Assembly: GCA_902622515.1 (NCBI GenBank)
Contig: CACNQE010000002.1
Location: forward strand, 167,594 to 231,593
Origin: an uncultured SAR116 cluster alpha proteobacterium
GTDB lineage: Bacteria > Pseudomonadota > Alphaproteobacteria > Puniceispirillales > Puniceispirillaceae
Direction of reading: 5' to 3'
DNA: 64,000 bases
In this document: piece by piece, positions 9,531-18,417 of the stretch
How the letters are laid out: each line of letters starts with the position of its first letter
Position numbering within the stretch: position 1 is the first letter of the stretch
Notes under the pieces: model-generated
What the model was told of the DNA's origin: nothing
The model's database searches: none
The model's input: the letters and a program-made list of their open reading frames with translations, nothing else
Made by a program: the position numbers and the translations under genes

Positions 9531-10013
9531 TTGGAAATCTCTTTCAGACAGGCATTGTTATTCTCAGGACTAATTTCCTTTTCTGTTCTTGCAAGCGCAA
9601 TCTCATTTGAGTTTTTTTATGAGCTTGCACCTTGTAAGTTATGTATTTGGCAGCGCTGGCCACATGTGATTATCATTGCAATAACGCTATTAGGTTTAAG
9701 CATACTTAACAAAACCTGGGTACTTTTATTAATTTCCTTATCAGCAATAGTTACAGGCATTATTGGATTTTACCATACAGGCATAGAACAGGGTTGGTGG
9801 TCAGGTCCTTTAGGATGTAGCAACCAGTTTGGGTCTGAAACTGATATATCAAACCTCACAACTTTACTACTGGAAACTTCGGTAGTTAAATGTGATGAAA
9901 TTGTTTGGTCACTTTTCAATATTTCTATGGCTGGTTGGAATAGCTTAGTGAGTTTTTTTATTGCAATTTTTTCATTTTTTAGCTGGGTTCACATAATAAA
10001 TAAGAAAAAATGA
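9531..10013 (+). CDS. dsbB: Disulfide bond formation protein DsbB
   Basis: A 160-residue membrane quinone reductase that reoxidises DsbA. Four transmembrane segments are visible. The first periplasmic loop has the CxxC pair in CKLCIWQRWPH, and the second cysteine pair is in GPLGCSNQFG and VVKCDE. The start is a TTG at 9531, the only codon that keeps the first helix. No dsbA is in the window. It is convergent with the HNH gene. Confidence 0.92.
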   Translation: MEISFRQALLFSGLISFSVLASAISFEFFYELAPCKLCIWQRWPHVIIIAITLLGLSILNKTWVLLLISLSAIVTGIIGFYHTGIEQGWWSGPLGCSNQFGSETDISNLTTLLLETSVVKCDEIVWSLFNISMAGWNSLVSFFIAIFSFFSWVHIINKKK

Positions 10014-10089
10014 TATAACATTAATTGAAGAAATTAGCTTATAAAGAGTATGATAATAAATTTGAGGATAATTAATTAGTTTAAATTAT

Positions 10090-10689
10090 TTATTGGTTTT
10101 TTTCATCTAGTTCCAACTCAACATCCCAATAAAGATAATCTGTCCATGTATGGTGTAAATGGTTTGGCGGGAACTTTCTTCCGTTTTCCTGCAACTGAAA
10201 AGCATTAGGCCTGTGAGGTGGTTTAAAAGGTTTAATCCCCAATTTATTTGGCATTTTGTTTGCTTTATAAAAGTTACATTTAGTGCATGCAGCAACGACA
10301 TTTTCCCAATTTGTTTTTCCACCCTTAGAACGGGGAACCACATGGTCAAATGTAAGTTCGGTTGCTGAAAATGCTTTGTTACAATATTGACAAGTGAATT
10401 TATCTCTTAAGAAAACGTTAAATCGCGTAAAAGCCGGATTACGAACCTGATGCACATATTCTTTCAAAGCAATAACAGAAGGAAGTTCAATTTTAAAACT
10501 AGGTGAAGAAATAATACGTTCATATTTCTGGACAATATCAACACGTTCAAGGAAAACAGCCTTTACAACATCTTGCCATCCCCACAAGGAAAGAGGAAAA
10601 TAACTTAAAGGACGATAATCCGCATTCAACACTAATGCTGGAGGGAAGTCCCCTGTGCTAGTAAACTGGTTCGGGGCAATTGAATTCAT
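10090..10689 (-). CDS. HNH endonuclease family protein
   Basis: A 199-residue protein with an HNH nuclease core: CQYCNKAF, then TFDHVVPRSKGG, then NWENVVAACTKCN, so both zinc-knuckle CxxC pairs and the DHVVPRSKGG active-site strand are intact. The N-terminal part (ALVLNADYRPLSYFPLS) is the usual extension of the chromosomal alphaproteobacterial HNH family. I prefer the ATG at 10689 over an in-frame TTG at 10719. There is no phage or intein context nearby, so this looks like the common housekeeping HNH protein of unknown role. Confidence 0.88.
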   Translation of the reverse strand: MNSIAPNQFTSTGDFPPALVLNADYRPLSYFPLSLWGWQDVVKAVFLERVDIVQKYERIISSPSFKIELPSVIALKEYVHQVRNPAFTRFNVFLRDKFTCQYCNKAFSATELTFDHVVPRSKGGKTNWENVVAACTKCNFYKANKMPNKLGIKPFKPPHRPNAFQLQENGRKFPPNHLHHTWTDYLYWDVELELDEKNQ

Positions 10690-10838
10690 TTCTTGGTATT
10701 TCTCATTATTTGTTAACAAGACAGCATTTTATTATTTTTTTAAATAATTGAATCATATCGGCATATAGGTGTCTACCCTAAAATATGTGACAAGTAGGTC
10801 GCAGATAACTAAATATCTAAAAAACTTAAATGAATGTC

Positions 10839-11492
10839 TCACTCTATTGGAAGATGTGTATCAATAAATTTTCTGGCAGCATCTAAACCTACTTGGTCAA
10901 TAGAATGACCAACTCCTTTTTCTAAAACTACCTCTACATCATAACCTTTTTCTTCAAAATGTGATTGAGCTTCAATTAAGGCCGTTGCTGGAACAATATG
11001 GTCTAAATCACCATGTATCATTAGTATAGGGGGACTCGAGTGCGATGCCTGTTTTAAGTTTTGTTCTGTTAAAAGAGCGCCAGAAAAACTAATTAATCCC
11101 GCTAAATCAAATGATGGTCCAGTTGTCAACGTCATCATACCACCTTGAGAAAATCCTCCTAAAATTACTCGCGAACTAGGAAGAGAGAAGTGATCAAGTG
11201 CTCCCTGTATAAGTTCGTTTACATCGTCGAATGCCATTATTGCCCCTTTCTCACCCTCTTCAATATCAAACCACTCACGCCCAAGAGGTGATGCTGAACA
11301 AATTGATGGGGCATTTGGCGCATAGAAACCACAACCTGCTCTAATTTGGCTTAGAATTGGCGCGAGACCAAACATATCTGAAGCATCTGCACCCCAGCCA
11401 TGTAGTAATATTATAAGCGATGTTACCTTACTTCCGTTTTTTGGTGACTGAAAAATACCCTCAAATCTACCTATTTTTTTTATTTCTGCCAT
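10839..11492 (-). CDS. Alpha/beta hydrolase, carboxylesterase/phospholipase family
   Basis: A 217-residue cytoplasmic serine hydrolase of the acyl-protein-thioesterase/carboxylesterase type. The oxyanion region LLHGWGAD is near the N-terminus, the nucleophile elbow is GGFSQGGMMT (GxSxG), and the acid and histidine appear in HGDLDHIVPA and GVGHSID. The length matches YpfH-like esterases. There is no signal peptide. It is divergent from gluQ. The substrate is unknown. Confidence 0.88.
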   Translation of the reverse strand: MAEIKKIGRFEGIFQSPKNGSKVTSLIILLHGWGADASDMFGLAPILSQIRAGCGFYAPNAPSICSASPLGREWFDIEEGEKGAIMAFDDVNELIQGALDHFSLPSSRVILGGFSQGGMMTLTTGPSFDLAGLISFSGALLTEQNLKQASHSSPPILMIHGDLDHIVPATALIEAQSHFEEKGYDVEVVLEKGVGHSIDQVGLDAARKFIDTHLPIE

Positions 11493-11596
11493 AAAAAATT
11501 CCTGCTAAATTGAAATTATTATGCTTTCTGCAATTTTCATTGAGTTTATTACAGATTATAGTTACATCTTTGCAGTATTCTGCAAATAATAAAATA

Positions 11597-12526
11597 ATGA
11601 ATAAAAATTCTACTATATTAGACAACACATTAACCCTTTTGGAAAAAATTGAACCTGTTATTTCAAATGAGTTAAAACAGGAAATTATTAGGAAGAAAGG
11701 ATGGCGAACAAGATTTGCGCCTAGCCCGACTGGTTTTTTACATATTGGACATGCCTTTGCTGCCTTAATAGGATGGCAGATAGCCAACCAAAACCCTGAT
11801 AAATTTTTATTGCGAATTGACGATTTAGATTTTACTCGTTGTTCACAGGAATATGTCAATCAGCTTATATCAGATTTAAAATGGCTAAATATAAATTGGA
11901 CAGCAAATGAGTTGTATCAAAGTCAGCGTCTTTCTCACTATTCGAGAGCATTACAATATTTAGTTGATAAAGACCTCATTTATCCTTGTTACTTATCTCG
12001 TTTGGAATTAACTGAGTTCTTATCTCCACCTATCGAGGGAATATCTAAACAGCCTAACACTCGCCAATCTTTAAGTAGTCAGGTAATTGCCAAAAGACAA
12101 CAAAAAGGCATTAAGCCCGTGCTAAGGTTAGATATGAAGAAGGCCATACAAAAGGTAGGAGCCATAAGTTGGTTAAATATTGATGGGACTTCATTGAAAG
12201 CGGAGCCCGAAAAGTTTGGAGATATTATTTTAGGTAGGCGTGATATAACAGCAAGCTACCATTTGAGTGTTGTTTTAGATGATGCCCAGAGTAATATTGA
12301 AGTTGTAACCAGAGGAGAAGATTTACGACATAGTACTGATATACATTGCCTTCTTCAAAATTTACTTGACCTTCCATCACCTATTTATTTTCATCACCCA
12401 CTTATCTTTGGTGATGATGGGAATAAATTATCTAAGAGACATAAATCACCTTCATTGGTTGACTTACGAAACTATAAAAAAACCCTCAAAAAAATTCTTG
12501 ATAGTAAAATGCTCAATGATAATTAA
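11597..12526 (+). CDS. gluQ: Glutamyl-Q tRNA(Asp) synthetase
   Basis: A 309-residue truncated GluRS paralogue that glutamylates queuosine in tRNA-Asp. The Rossmann half is complete: RFAPSPTGFLHIGHAFAALI near residue 50 with the HIGH motif, and GNKLSKRHKSPS near the end in place of KMSKS. The anticodon-binding half of GluRS is absent, as expected. I chose the ATG at 11597; the frame extends to 11510 but with a poor leader. The usual zinc-site cysteines after IYPC are replaced (IYPCYLSR), so the zinc site looks degenerate. Confidence 0.88.
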   Translation: MNKNSTILDNTLTLLEKIEPVISNELKQEIIRKKGWRTRFAPSPTGFLHIGHAFAALIGWQIANQNPDKFLLRIDDLDFTRCSQEYVNQLISDLKWLNINWTANELYQSQRLSHYSRALQYLVDKDLIYPCYLSRLELTEFLSPPIEGISKQPNTRQSLSSQVIAKRQQKGIKPVLRLDMKKAIQKVGAISWLNIDGTSLKAEPEKFGDIILGRRDITASYHLSVVLDDAQSNIEVVTRGEDLRHSTDIHCLLQNLLDLPSPIYFHHPLIFGDDGNKLSKRHKSPSLVDLRNYKKTLKKILDSKMLNDN

Positions 12527-12598
12527 AATTTTACTTAAATGAAAATAAGTATTCATTTCTTTTCTTGACATTAAAATTTTATTGCTACATACACTCGT

Positions 12599-12618
12599 TA
12601 TACGAAATTTTTCGTATA
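12599..12618. repeat. AT-rich perfect palindrome between convergent genes
   Basis: TATACGAAA and TTTCGTATA form a 9-bp perfect inverted repeat around a TT centre, lying between the convergent ends of gluQ and the MFS gene. It could be a bidirectional transcription stop or a protein site; there is no GC-rich stem or clear U-tract. Confidence 0.35.
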
Positions 12619-12726
12619 TTTCCTCCCTAAACTTGGTCGTGACTTGTCTCGACCTTCTTTTATCAATATTGGTAATTAAAATGTGGCTCACACAACATTA
12701 AATTTTCACTGCAAATAAACCGCTTA

Positions 12727-13908
12727 TCACCTTTTATTTTTCAGTGTTGGTCTACCAAAGACCAAAGCAGCCGATATCAAGACAATAACCAGAGATGATA
12801 TTGAAACCATAAACGTCCAACCAAATTTACTATGTACCATACCAGAAAACATAGAGGCTAAAGCGACAAAACTAAATATACAAAAATCAGCAATTCCTTG
12901 AACCCTACCCCTTTCTTCTAGACTTGCACTATCAGCGATGACCGAACTACCCCCCACAAATAAAAAATTCCACCCCACACCTAAAAATATCAAAGTTGTC
13001 AAATAAAAATAAAAGTTTGTCCCCAATAGTGCAATAATACATGCAAGCACGAAGAAAAATATTCCAGTCCATAATATTTTTTGAACGCCAAACTTAGCTA
13101 TGAGCAACCCGGAAAACAATGAAGGCGCAAACATCGCAACAACATGCCATTGAATGACGCGAGCATTTGCTTGATGTGATAACTCGCTTACTTCAACAAT
13201 TTGGAGTGGGGTTGCTGTCATAAGAAATGTCATAAGGCAATATCCTAAAGCAGCTGCTGTTAATCCTGACAAAAAAGAGGGTATTTGAAAAAACTTTGTT
13301 ATGGGTCTTCCTTTATGCTTTCGGTCCTTCAAAGGAGGCAAATCAAGACCCAAAATGATGGGAATAGCAATCATCTGAACTAGTCCTGTTACAACAAAAC
13401 AGCCAGCATATAGATTGTTTGGTAAAAGACTTACTGTTCTGTAAGCTATTTCTGGACCAATAATAGCTGAGGCTAGCCCCCCTAGTAATACTAAAGAAAC
13501 AGCCTTTGCTTTCTCTGACCCTTCAACAGAATCCGCTGCTGCGTAGCGATAAAACTGAGCAACACCTTGACCTAAACCGAGCAAAAAAGAAAAAAATACC
13601 AATAATTCAAAACTTTCTATCAGAATAGAGCCCGCCTGACCAAAAGCACCAATAGTAACCATAAATACTCCGATTAAGAAAATTAGTTTCCTTCCAAATT
13701 GAGCCATCATTAATGAAGCAGGGATCGTTGCTAACATCACAGCAACAAATTGTATTGAAATAGGCAACGTAATAAGCAAGGGAGTTGGGGCTAAAAGTGA
13801 GCCAACTAATGCAGTGTTAGTTAAATTCACATTCATAACCGTCATCATAAGACCTTGTGAAATTCCCAAACGCCAAACATTTCCAGTCAAACTTTTAAAA
13901 ATTTTCAA
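12727..13908 (-). CDS. Major facilitator superfamily transporter
   Basis: A 393-residue inner-membrane transporter with about twelve hydrophobic segments. The MFS signature between helices 2 and 3 reads MMAQFGRKLIFLIG, and a central loop with charged residues (DLPPLKDRKHKGRP) splits two six-helix halves. Its start lies 14 bases after the panC stop on the same strand, so it may be cotranscribed with panB-panC. The substrate is unknown; a link to pantothenate is only suggested by position. Confidence 0.85.
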   Translation of the reverse strand: MKIFKSLTGNVWRLGISQGLMMTVMNVNLTNTALVGSLLAPTPLLITLPISIQFVAVMLATIPASLMMAQFGRKLIFLIGVFMVTIGAFGQAGSILIESFELLVFFSFLLGLGQGVAQFYRYAAADSVEGSEKAKAVSLVLLGGLASAIIGPEIAYRTVSLLPNNLYAGCFVVTGLVQMIAIPIILGLDLPPLKDRKHKGRPITKFFQIPSFLSGLTAAALGYCLMTFLMTATPLQIVEVSELSHQANARVIQWHVVAMFAPSLFSGLLIAKFGVQKILWTGIFFFVLACIIALLGTNFYFYLTTLIFLGVGWNFLFVGGSSVIADSASLEERGRVQGIADFCIFSFVALASMFSGMVHSKFGWTFMVSISSLVIVLISAALVFGRPTLKNKR

Positions 13909-13922
13909 AGAATCCTTTTTGT

Positions 13923-14804
13923 CTAAGCTTGCTGATTTTCTATATCTGTTTCACCGTTATCTATAAACGGAACAGAGATGTTATCAATAAGCCGAGTTGT
14001 TCCTACATACAGTGCAATCAATAATCTGGAGTCTTTATTGAACTGGGTTAGGCGTTCAAGATTATCTGGGTCTCTAAGGCTCAAATAATCGATTTGATTA
14101 ATTCCAATACTTTCTAGCTCTGAAATCCCATTTTTAATAACTTTAGAAACGTCAAATCCTAACTGGATCTTTTTCCTTGTAAGCTTCAATACTCGATAAA
14201 TATTCGAAGCAAGTTTACGTTCATTCTCAGACAAATAAGCATTTCGTGAAGACATTGCTAGTCCATCCTTTTCTCTAAAGATTTTTCCAGCAACAATCTG
14301 AATAGGTAGGTCTAAGTCAAGAATTAACTGTTTCACAACTAATAGCTGTTGGTAGTCTTTTTCACCAAATATAGCTATATCTGGTTGTACCTGGTTAAAA
14401 AGTTTTAAAACTATTGTAGAAACGCCATCGAAAAAATGTGGTCTGGTTTCTGTTTCAAGATTAAGCGCAACACCGTTTGGAACTATTTCAGTTTTATGTT
14501 TTTTATGATACATATAGTTAGGTTGATAAACCAAATCACATGCATTTGATGAAGATAATTTTTCTAAATCTGCATTTACATCCCGTGGATACCTGCGAAA
14601 ATCCTCATTCTCAGAAAACTGCTTTGGATTAACGTAAATAGAAGTCACAACCTTATCACAATGTTCTTTTGCAATTGATAGAAGAGACAAATGCCCATTA
14701 TGCAGACTACCCATTGTTGGGACGAGCCCAACTATATATCCATTTCGTTTCCAACCAGAAATTTGAACTCTTAAATCGGAGAGTTCATTTACAAACTTTA
14801 TCAT
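13923..14804 (-). CDS. panC: Pantothenate synthetase (pantoate–beta-alanine ligase)
   Basis: A 293-residue ligase that joins pantoate and beta-alanine using ATP, the last step of pantothenate synthesis. The motif LVPTMGSLHNGHLSLL contains the HxGH nucleotide site, and YVNPKQFSENEDFRRYPRD and IFGEKDYQQLLVVKQ follow. AMSSRNAYLSE is the KMSKS-like loop. The ATG at 14804 overlaps the panB stop as ATGA, which decides the start and shows translational coupling. Confidence 0.96.
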   Translation of the reverse strand: MIKFVNELSDLRVQISGWKRNGYIVGLVPTMGSLHNGHLSLLSIAKEHCDKVVTSIYVNPKQFSENEDFRRYPRDVNADLEKLSSSNACDLVYQPNYMYHKKHKTEIVPNGVALNLETETRPHFFDGVSTIVLKLFNQVQPDIAIFGEKDYQQLLVVKQLILDLDLPIQIVAGKIFREKDGLAMSSRNAYLSENERKLASNIYRVLKLTRKKIQLGFDVSKVIKNGISELESIGINQIDYLSLRDPDNLERLTQFNKDSRLLIALYVGTTRLIDNISVPFIDNGETDIENQQA

Positions 14805-15613
14805 TTTTTGTCTGGCCAAAAGCAATGTGATTTGTCAGGAAATTTCTGTGAAATAACGTCTGCTGAATAAGCTTGAGCTGCTTTTTGAATTATATCTTGA
14901 ACGTTCGCATATTTCTTAACAAATTTTGGTGTAAAATCAGCATACAGTCCAATTAAATCATCTGTAACTAAAATCTGTCCATGACAACTTACGGAAGCGC
15001 CTATGCCAATCAATGGTATGCGTGCGTTGATTGAAAGTTGCCGAGCAACAGGCTCAATTATACCCTCTAATACAACTCCAAACGCACCAGCCGTTGTTAC
15101 AGCTTCTAAATCTTTTTGTAATTGGTCCGCCTCAATTTCATCTCTGCCTGTTATTCGAAATTCGGAGGTATTGCTAAATTTTTGTGGGAGCAATCCTATA
15201 TGCCCTAATACTGGGATGCCAGCAGAGGTGATTGATTTTATTTGAGGTTCGATAGCCATACCACCTTCTAATTTAACCCCACACGCTCCCGTTTTCTTGA
15301 TAATTTCTTTTGCTGACTTAACGGCGAGTTCTTCGCTATGCTCATAGGTACCATATGGCAAATCAACCACAACCATAGCGTTACTAGTATGTGAAACAAC
15401 TGCCTTTCCGTGACGAACCATCATTTCAATATTTGCGCCCTGAGTACCCTGCATCCCATACAAAACCATGGCTACTGAATCTCCTACTAACAACAGATCA
15501 CAATACGGGTCTAGAGCTGCGGCAACTGGGGCCGTATATGCCGTCAAACCTACAATTTTTCTTTTCATTGAAATAGATTGAAAATCAGCTAGCGTCAGTC
15601 TTCCTCCGGTCAT
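14801..15613 (-). CDS. panB: Ketopantoate hydroxymethyltransferase
   Basis: A 270-residue TIM-barrel enzyme that transfers a hydroxymethyl group from 5,10-methylene-tetrahydrofolate to ketoisovalerate. The family motifs are present: LTAYTAPVA, LLVGDSVAMVLYG, GVKLEGG and VPVLGHIGLLPQ-like IPVLGHIGLLPQ. GIGASVSCHGQILVTDD near the C-terminus is also typical. GGAGAGA lies upstream of the ATG. It overlaps panC by four bases. Confidence 0.96.
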   Translation of the reverse strand: MTGGRLTLADFQSISMKRKIVGLTAYTAPVAAALDPYCDLLLVGDSVAMVLYGMQGTQGANIEMMVRHGKAVVSHTSNAMVVVDLPYGTYEHSEELAVKSAKEIIKKTGACGVKLEGGMAIEPQIKSITSAGIPVLGHIGLLPQKFSNTSEFRITGRDEIEADQLQKDLEAVTTAGAFGVVLEGIIEPVARQLSINARIPLIGIGASVSCHGQILVTDDLIGLYADFTPKFVKKYANVQDIIQKAAQAYSADVISQKFPDKSHCFWPDKK

Positions 15614-15706
15614 TTTCTCTCCTTTTTATTCCTATCTTTAAATATTAATGCGCGCTGAAATCTGAAATTAAATTTAACAAAACGACGAATTGATTTTCAT
15701 ATATTT

Positions 15707-17314
15707 CTAGACGCCTTCTAGCACCTTTGGCTGAAAACTATCTTTACTTACTTTAGCCCAATACCGAGCTATCCTAGGATCATCACATTTGGATTCTGAA
15801 AATACAACACCCTGTTCTGCATCTGGATAAATTTGAGAAGCTAACATAATTTCAGTCTGACTGACACGGTGCACAAGATGCCTTCTTGTTAATTCGTTGG
15901 GATTTTGAAGTCCTGCTGCACCAATTAATTTTGCTAGTGCTTGGCGAGATGTTTTCTGAAACTGCGAAATGGCCAAGGCTTTTGTTTCAACATCTATCGC
16001 ACGGCTTCGGTTTGGGTCCATTGTCGCAATTCCTGTTGGACAATTCCCATTGTGGCAGGTTCTAGCTTGGATACAACCTGTAGCAAACATAAATGGACGA
16101 GCCATATTTACCCAATCTGCACCCAAAGCACAAATTCTAGCTATATCAAATGCTGATACTATCTTACCTGACGCCCCAATTTTTATTTGATCCCGCAAAC
16201 TAGCTGCCCGTAATGCATTATCTACATAAACAACCGCATCCCTCAGCGGGCTTCCAACTCTATCACTGAACTCCGCTGGGGCAGCCCCAGTACCCCCTTC
16301 TGCCCCATCTACGGTTATAAAATCTGGCGTAATACCTGTTTCCACCATTGCTTTTACAATAGCCAGAAATTCCCAAGGGTGTCCAATAGCTAGCTTAAAA
16401 CCTATAGGTTTGCCGCCGCTTAGGCTTCTCAACTCCTCTATGAACCTAAGTAAACTCTCTGGTGTGTAAAATGCGCTATGCTTTGGGGGTGATATACAGT
16501 TAACACCCGCCTGCACCCCTCTTATTGCCGCTATTTCAGCAGTTACTTTTGGTGCTAGCAAAACACCTCCAGAGCCTGGCTTTGCTCCTTGGCTAAGTTT
16601 AATTTCTATCATTTTCACTTGATTCAAAGAGGCTTTCTCTGAGAATTTTTGAGAATCAAATTCACCATTGTGATTGCGACACCCGAAATATCCTGTGCCA
16701 ATCTGCCAAATTAAATCACCATTGTGTTTTCGGTGATATGGAGTAATTCCACCTTCACCCGTATTGTGAGCAAAACCGCCTATAAAAGCACCTTTATTGA
16801 AACTCTCTATTACCTGAGCTGAAACGGCTCCAAAACTAGTCCCAGAAATATTAATAATAGATATTTTATATCCGCTTTTTTCACCACCTACATGTATCCT
16901 AAAATCGTTGTTTTCTATTGTCATTGGAGTTAATGAATGATTTATCCAAACGTGTTCAATATCATATACACCTTGAAGTGTTCCAAATGGAAGTGTTCCA
17001 TCTTTTGCTTTACTTCGCTCGCTCACCATAGAGTGTTGTTGTCGCGAATAAGGTACTTCTTCATCCTCTGCTTCTATAAAATACTGACGAATTTGGGGAC
17101 GAATCTCTTGAAGTAAAAAACGCAGTCTTCCTATTATAGGATAGTTTCTCAAGACAGGAGATTTTTTCTGATAGAAGTCAAAGATTCCAAGAAAGAAAAA
17201 AGGTATTAACAATATATTTGCCCAAACTAATAGAGCGTATTCTGGATTTAACCAAAAAAGTGTTACGCATAGAGGTAACGCGCAAATTACAAATAAAAAC
17301 GGAATTAATCTCAT
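15707..17314 (-). CDS. FMN-binding glutamate-synthase-like (GltB central domain) protein
   Basis: A 535-residue protein with two N-terminal hydrophobic segments (residues about 1–45) and a GltB-type FMN barrel. Diagnostic stretches are LSQGAKPGSGGVL, ITVDGAEGGTGAAPAEF and CHNGNCPTGIATMDP, the last carrying the cysteines that in glutamate synthase bind the 3Fe-4S cluster. It lacks the glutaminase and C-terminal domains of true GltB, so it belongs to the stand-alone YerD-like family whose substrate is not known. It is expressed away from the psd-like gene 110 bases upstream, possibly as one unit. Confidence 0.85.
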   Translation of the reverse strand: MRLIPFLFVICALPLCVTLFWLNPEYALLVWANILLIPFFFLGIFDFYQKKSPVLRNYPIIGRLRFLLQEIRPQIRQYFIEAEDEEVPYSRQQHSMVSERSKAKDGTLPFGTLQGVYDIEHVWINHSLTPMTIENNDFRIHVGGEKSGYKISIINISGTSFGAVSAQVIESFNKGAFIGGFAHNTGEGGITPYHRKHNGDLIWQIGTGYFGCRNHNGEFDSQKFSEKASLNQVKMIEIKLSQGAKPGSGGVLLAPKVTAEIAAIRGVQAGVNCISPPKHSAFYTPESLLRFIEELRSLSGGKPIGFKLAIGHPWEFLAIVKAMVETGITPDFITVDGAEGGTGAAPAEFSDRVGSPLRDAVVYVDNALRAASLRDQIKIGASGKIVSAFDIARICALGADWVNMARPFMFATGCIQARTCHNGNCPTGIATMDPNRSRAIDVETKALAISQFQKTSRQALAKLIGAAGLQNPNELTRRHLVHRVSQTEIMLASQIYPDAEQGVVFSESKCDDPRIARYWAKVSKDSFQPKVLEGV

Positions 17315-17423
17315 TATCTACCCACCAAAAACTTTCCTTTCTTTCCCTAAACTTTAAATCTTTTTAAAATGATTTGTCTGTTTAATTTCATATGAAACCC
17401 ATATTTTTTTTTGAGACGAAAAA

Positions 17424-18071
17424 TCAATCGTAAACTGCTAAAATTGTCTCCCCCGAAATACATGTTTGATTCACAACTCTTAAAGTCGAGAAGTTATCAG
17501 AAACTAACAAATCTAATTTTCCACCAAACGGAAGAAATCCAAAATTCTGTCCCTTGGATAAGGTATCCTGGACTTCAACACTACATTCTGGATACAAAAA
17601 AGACATTGACGAACTAAAAATCATGATTATCTCACCTGAATTATTATTTTCAAACGAGTCTAAAATTAAGGCCTTAATTAAAATTGAACGTCGGTTTGTG
17701 ACTTCTATTTTTTGTTTTTGAATTATCTTAAGAGATGCTGGTGCGTGCAAACTAGCTGCTGATAAAAGTCCAGACCTAATCCCAATATTTTTATATGGCA
17801 GGTAAAACGGAACCAACTCATAAGGCAAATTATTTGTCTCAGCATGAGTTATAGTGCCATTTAGTGGCGCTACGATAGCATTTTGATCTAAAGATATTGT
17901 AGATAGTTGAATACGAAAAAGATAAATTGCGACCAAAGCAAAGCAAATAGAAAAAATAAAAGGAACACCAAATACCGTTCCTATTATAAATCCTGATAGC
18001 GCAATGATAGCTATGAAAGGCCACCCAGAAGCATGAGGCTTGATGATTTTTACTCTATTTATTATACCCAT
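17424..18071 (-). CDS. Degenerate phosphatidylserine-decarboxylase-like membrane protein
   Basis: A 215-residue protein that aligns over its full length with short proteobacterial phosphatidylserine decarboxylases: an N-terminal HASGWPFI segment, two hydrophobic helices (residues about 17–52), and a C-terminal GETILAVYD matching the family ending. The catalytic parts are altered. The pyruvoyl-forming FGSR motif reads FGGK, the ADGR aspartate reads PLNGT, and the HVNR histidine motif is lost (ASLHAPAS). It therefore cannot self-cleave as the family does. It may be a pseudoenzyme or a decaying gene, but the frame is intact. Confidence 0.6.
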   Translation of the reverse strand: MGIINRVKIIKPHASGWPFIAIIALSGFIIGTVFGVPFIFSICFALVAIYLFRIQLSTISLDQNAIVAPLNGTITHAETNNLPYELVPFYLPYKNIGIRSGLLSAASLHAPASLKIIQKQKIEVTNRRSILIKALILDSFENNNSGEIIMIFSSSMSFLYPECSVEVQDTLSKGQNFGFLPFGGKLDLLVSDNFSTLRVVNQTCISGETILAVYD

Positions 18072-18417
18072 TGAAGTTTTACTTTTTCATAAAATTAACT
18101 CATTAAGCAAAAACTCAAAAAACTAGATCTATTTTGCAAAAATATCATAAAAGGTATTTATTAAGTTTTACTATATATTTTTTAAGAGTTTATGTTTTAA
18201 AGTGCTAAATTATAGCATATTTTGAAGAAATTTTAATTAACAGCTTTTTATTTTTTATTGTATTACTAACAACATGACACACAAATGGGTATAGAATAAG
18301 GTCTCTTATTGATTTTTTTATCAAAATAAGTCAGATTATCGGAACATTATAATTTATTATGGACATTATTACGTAAAAACGCAGAATTACTTGCAGTACG
18401 TTTATAGGAGCAGGTTT
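18072..18417. other. AT-rich divergent intergenic region
   Basis: 346 bases between the minus-strand psd-like gene and the secreted repeat protein. It is very AT-rich and should hold the two divergent promoters, but I see no clear -35/-10 pair, RNA fold or gene remnant. The ribosome-binding site TAGGAG at its right end serves the gene at 18418. Confidence 0.5.

Noticed and set aside
10090..10689. HNH gene as a mobile intron or phage nuclease
   Set aside because: There is no intron, integrase, terminase or repeat nearby and the protein resembles the common chromosomal HNH family.
11467..11859. 130-residue minus-strand frame opposite gluQ
   Set aside because: It overlaps the conserved HIGH-motif region of gluQ in antisense; no domain or signal is recognisable.
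12464..12691. 75-residue minus-strand frame overlapping the end of gluQ
   Set aside because: Low-complexity translation of AT-rich intergenic sequence with no family match.
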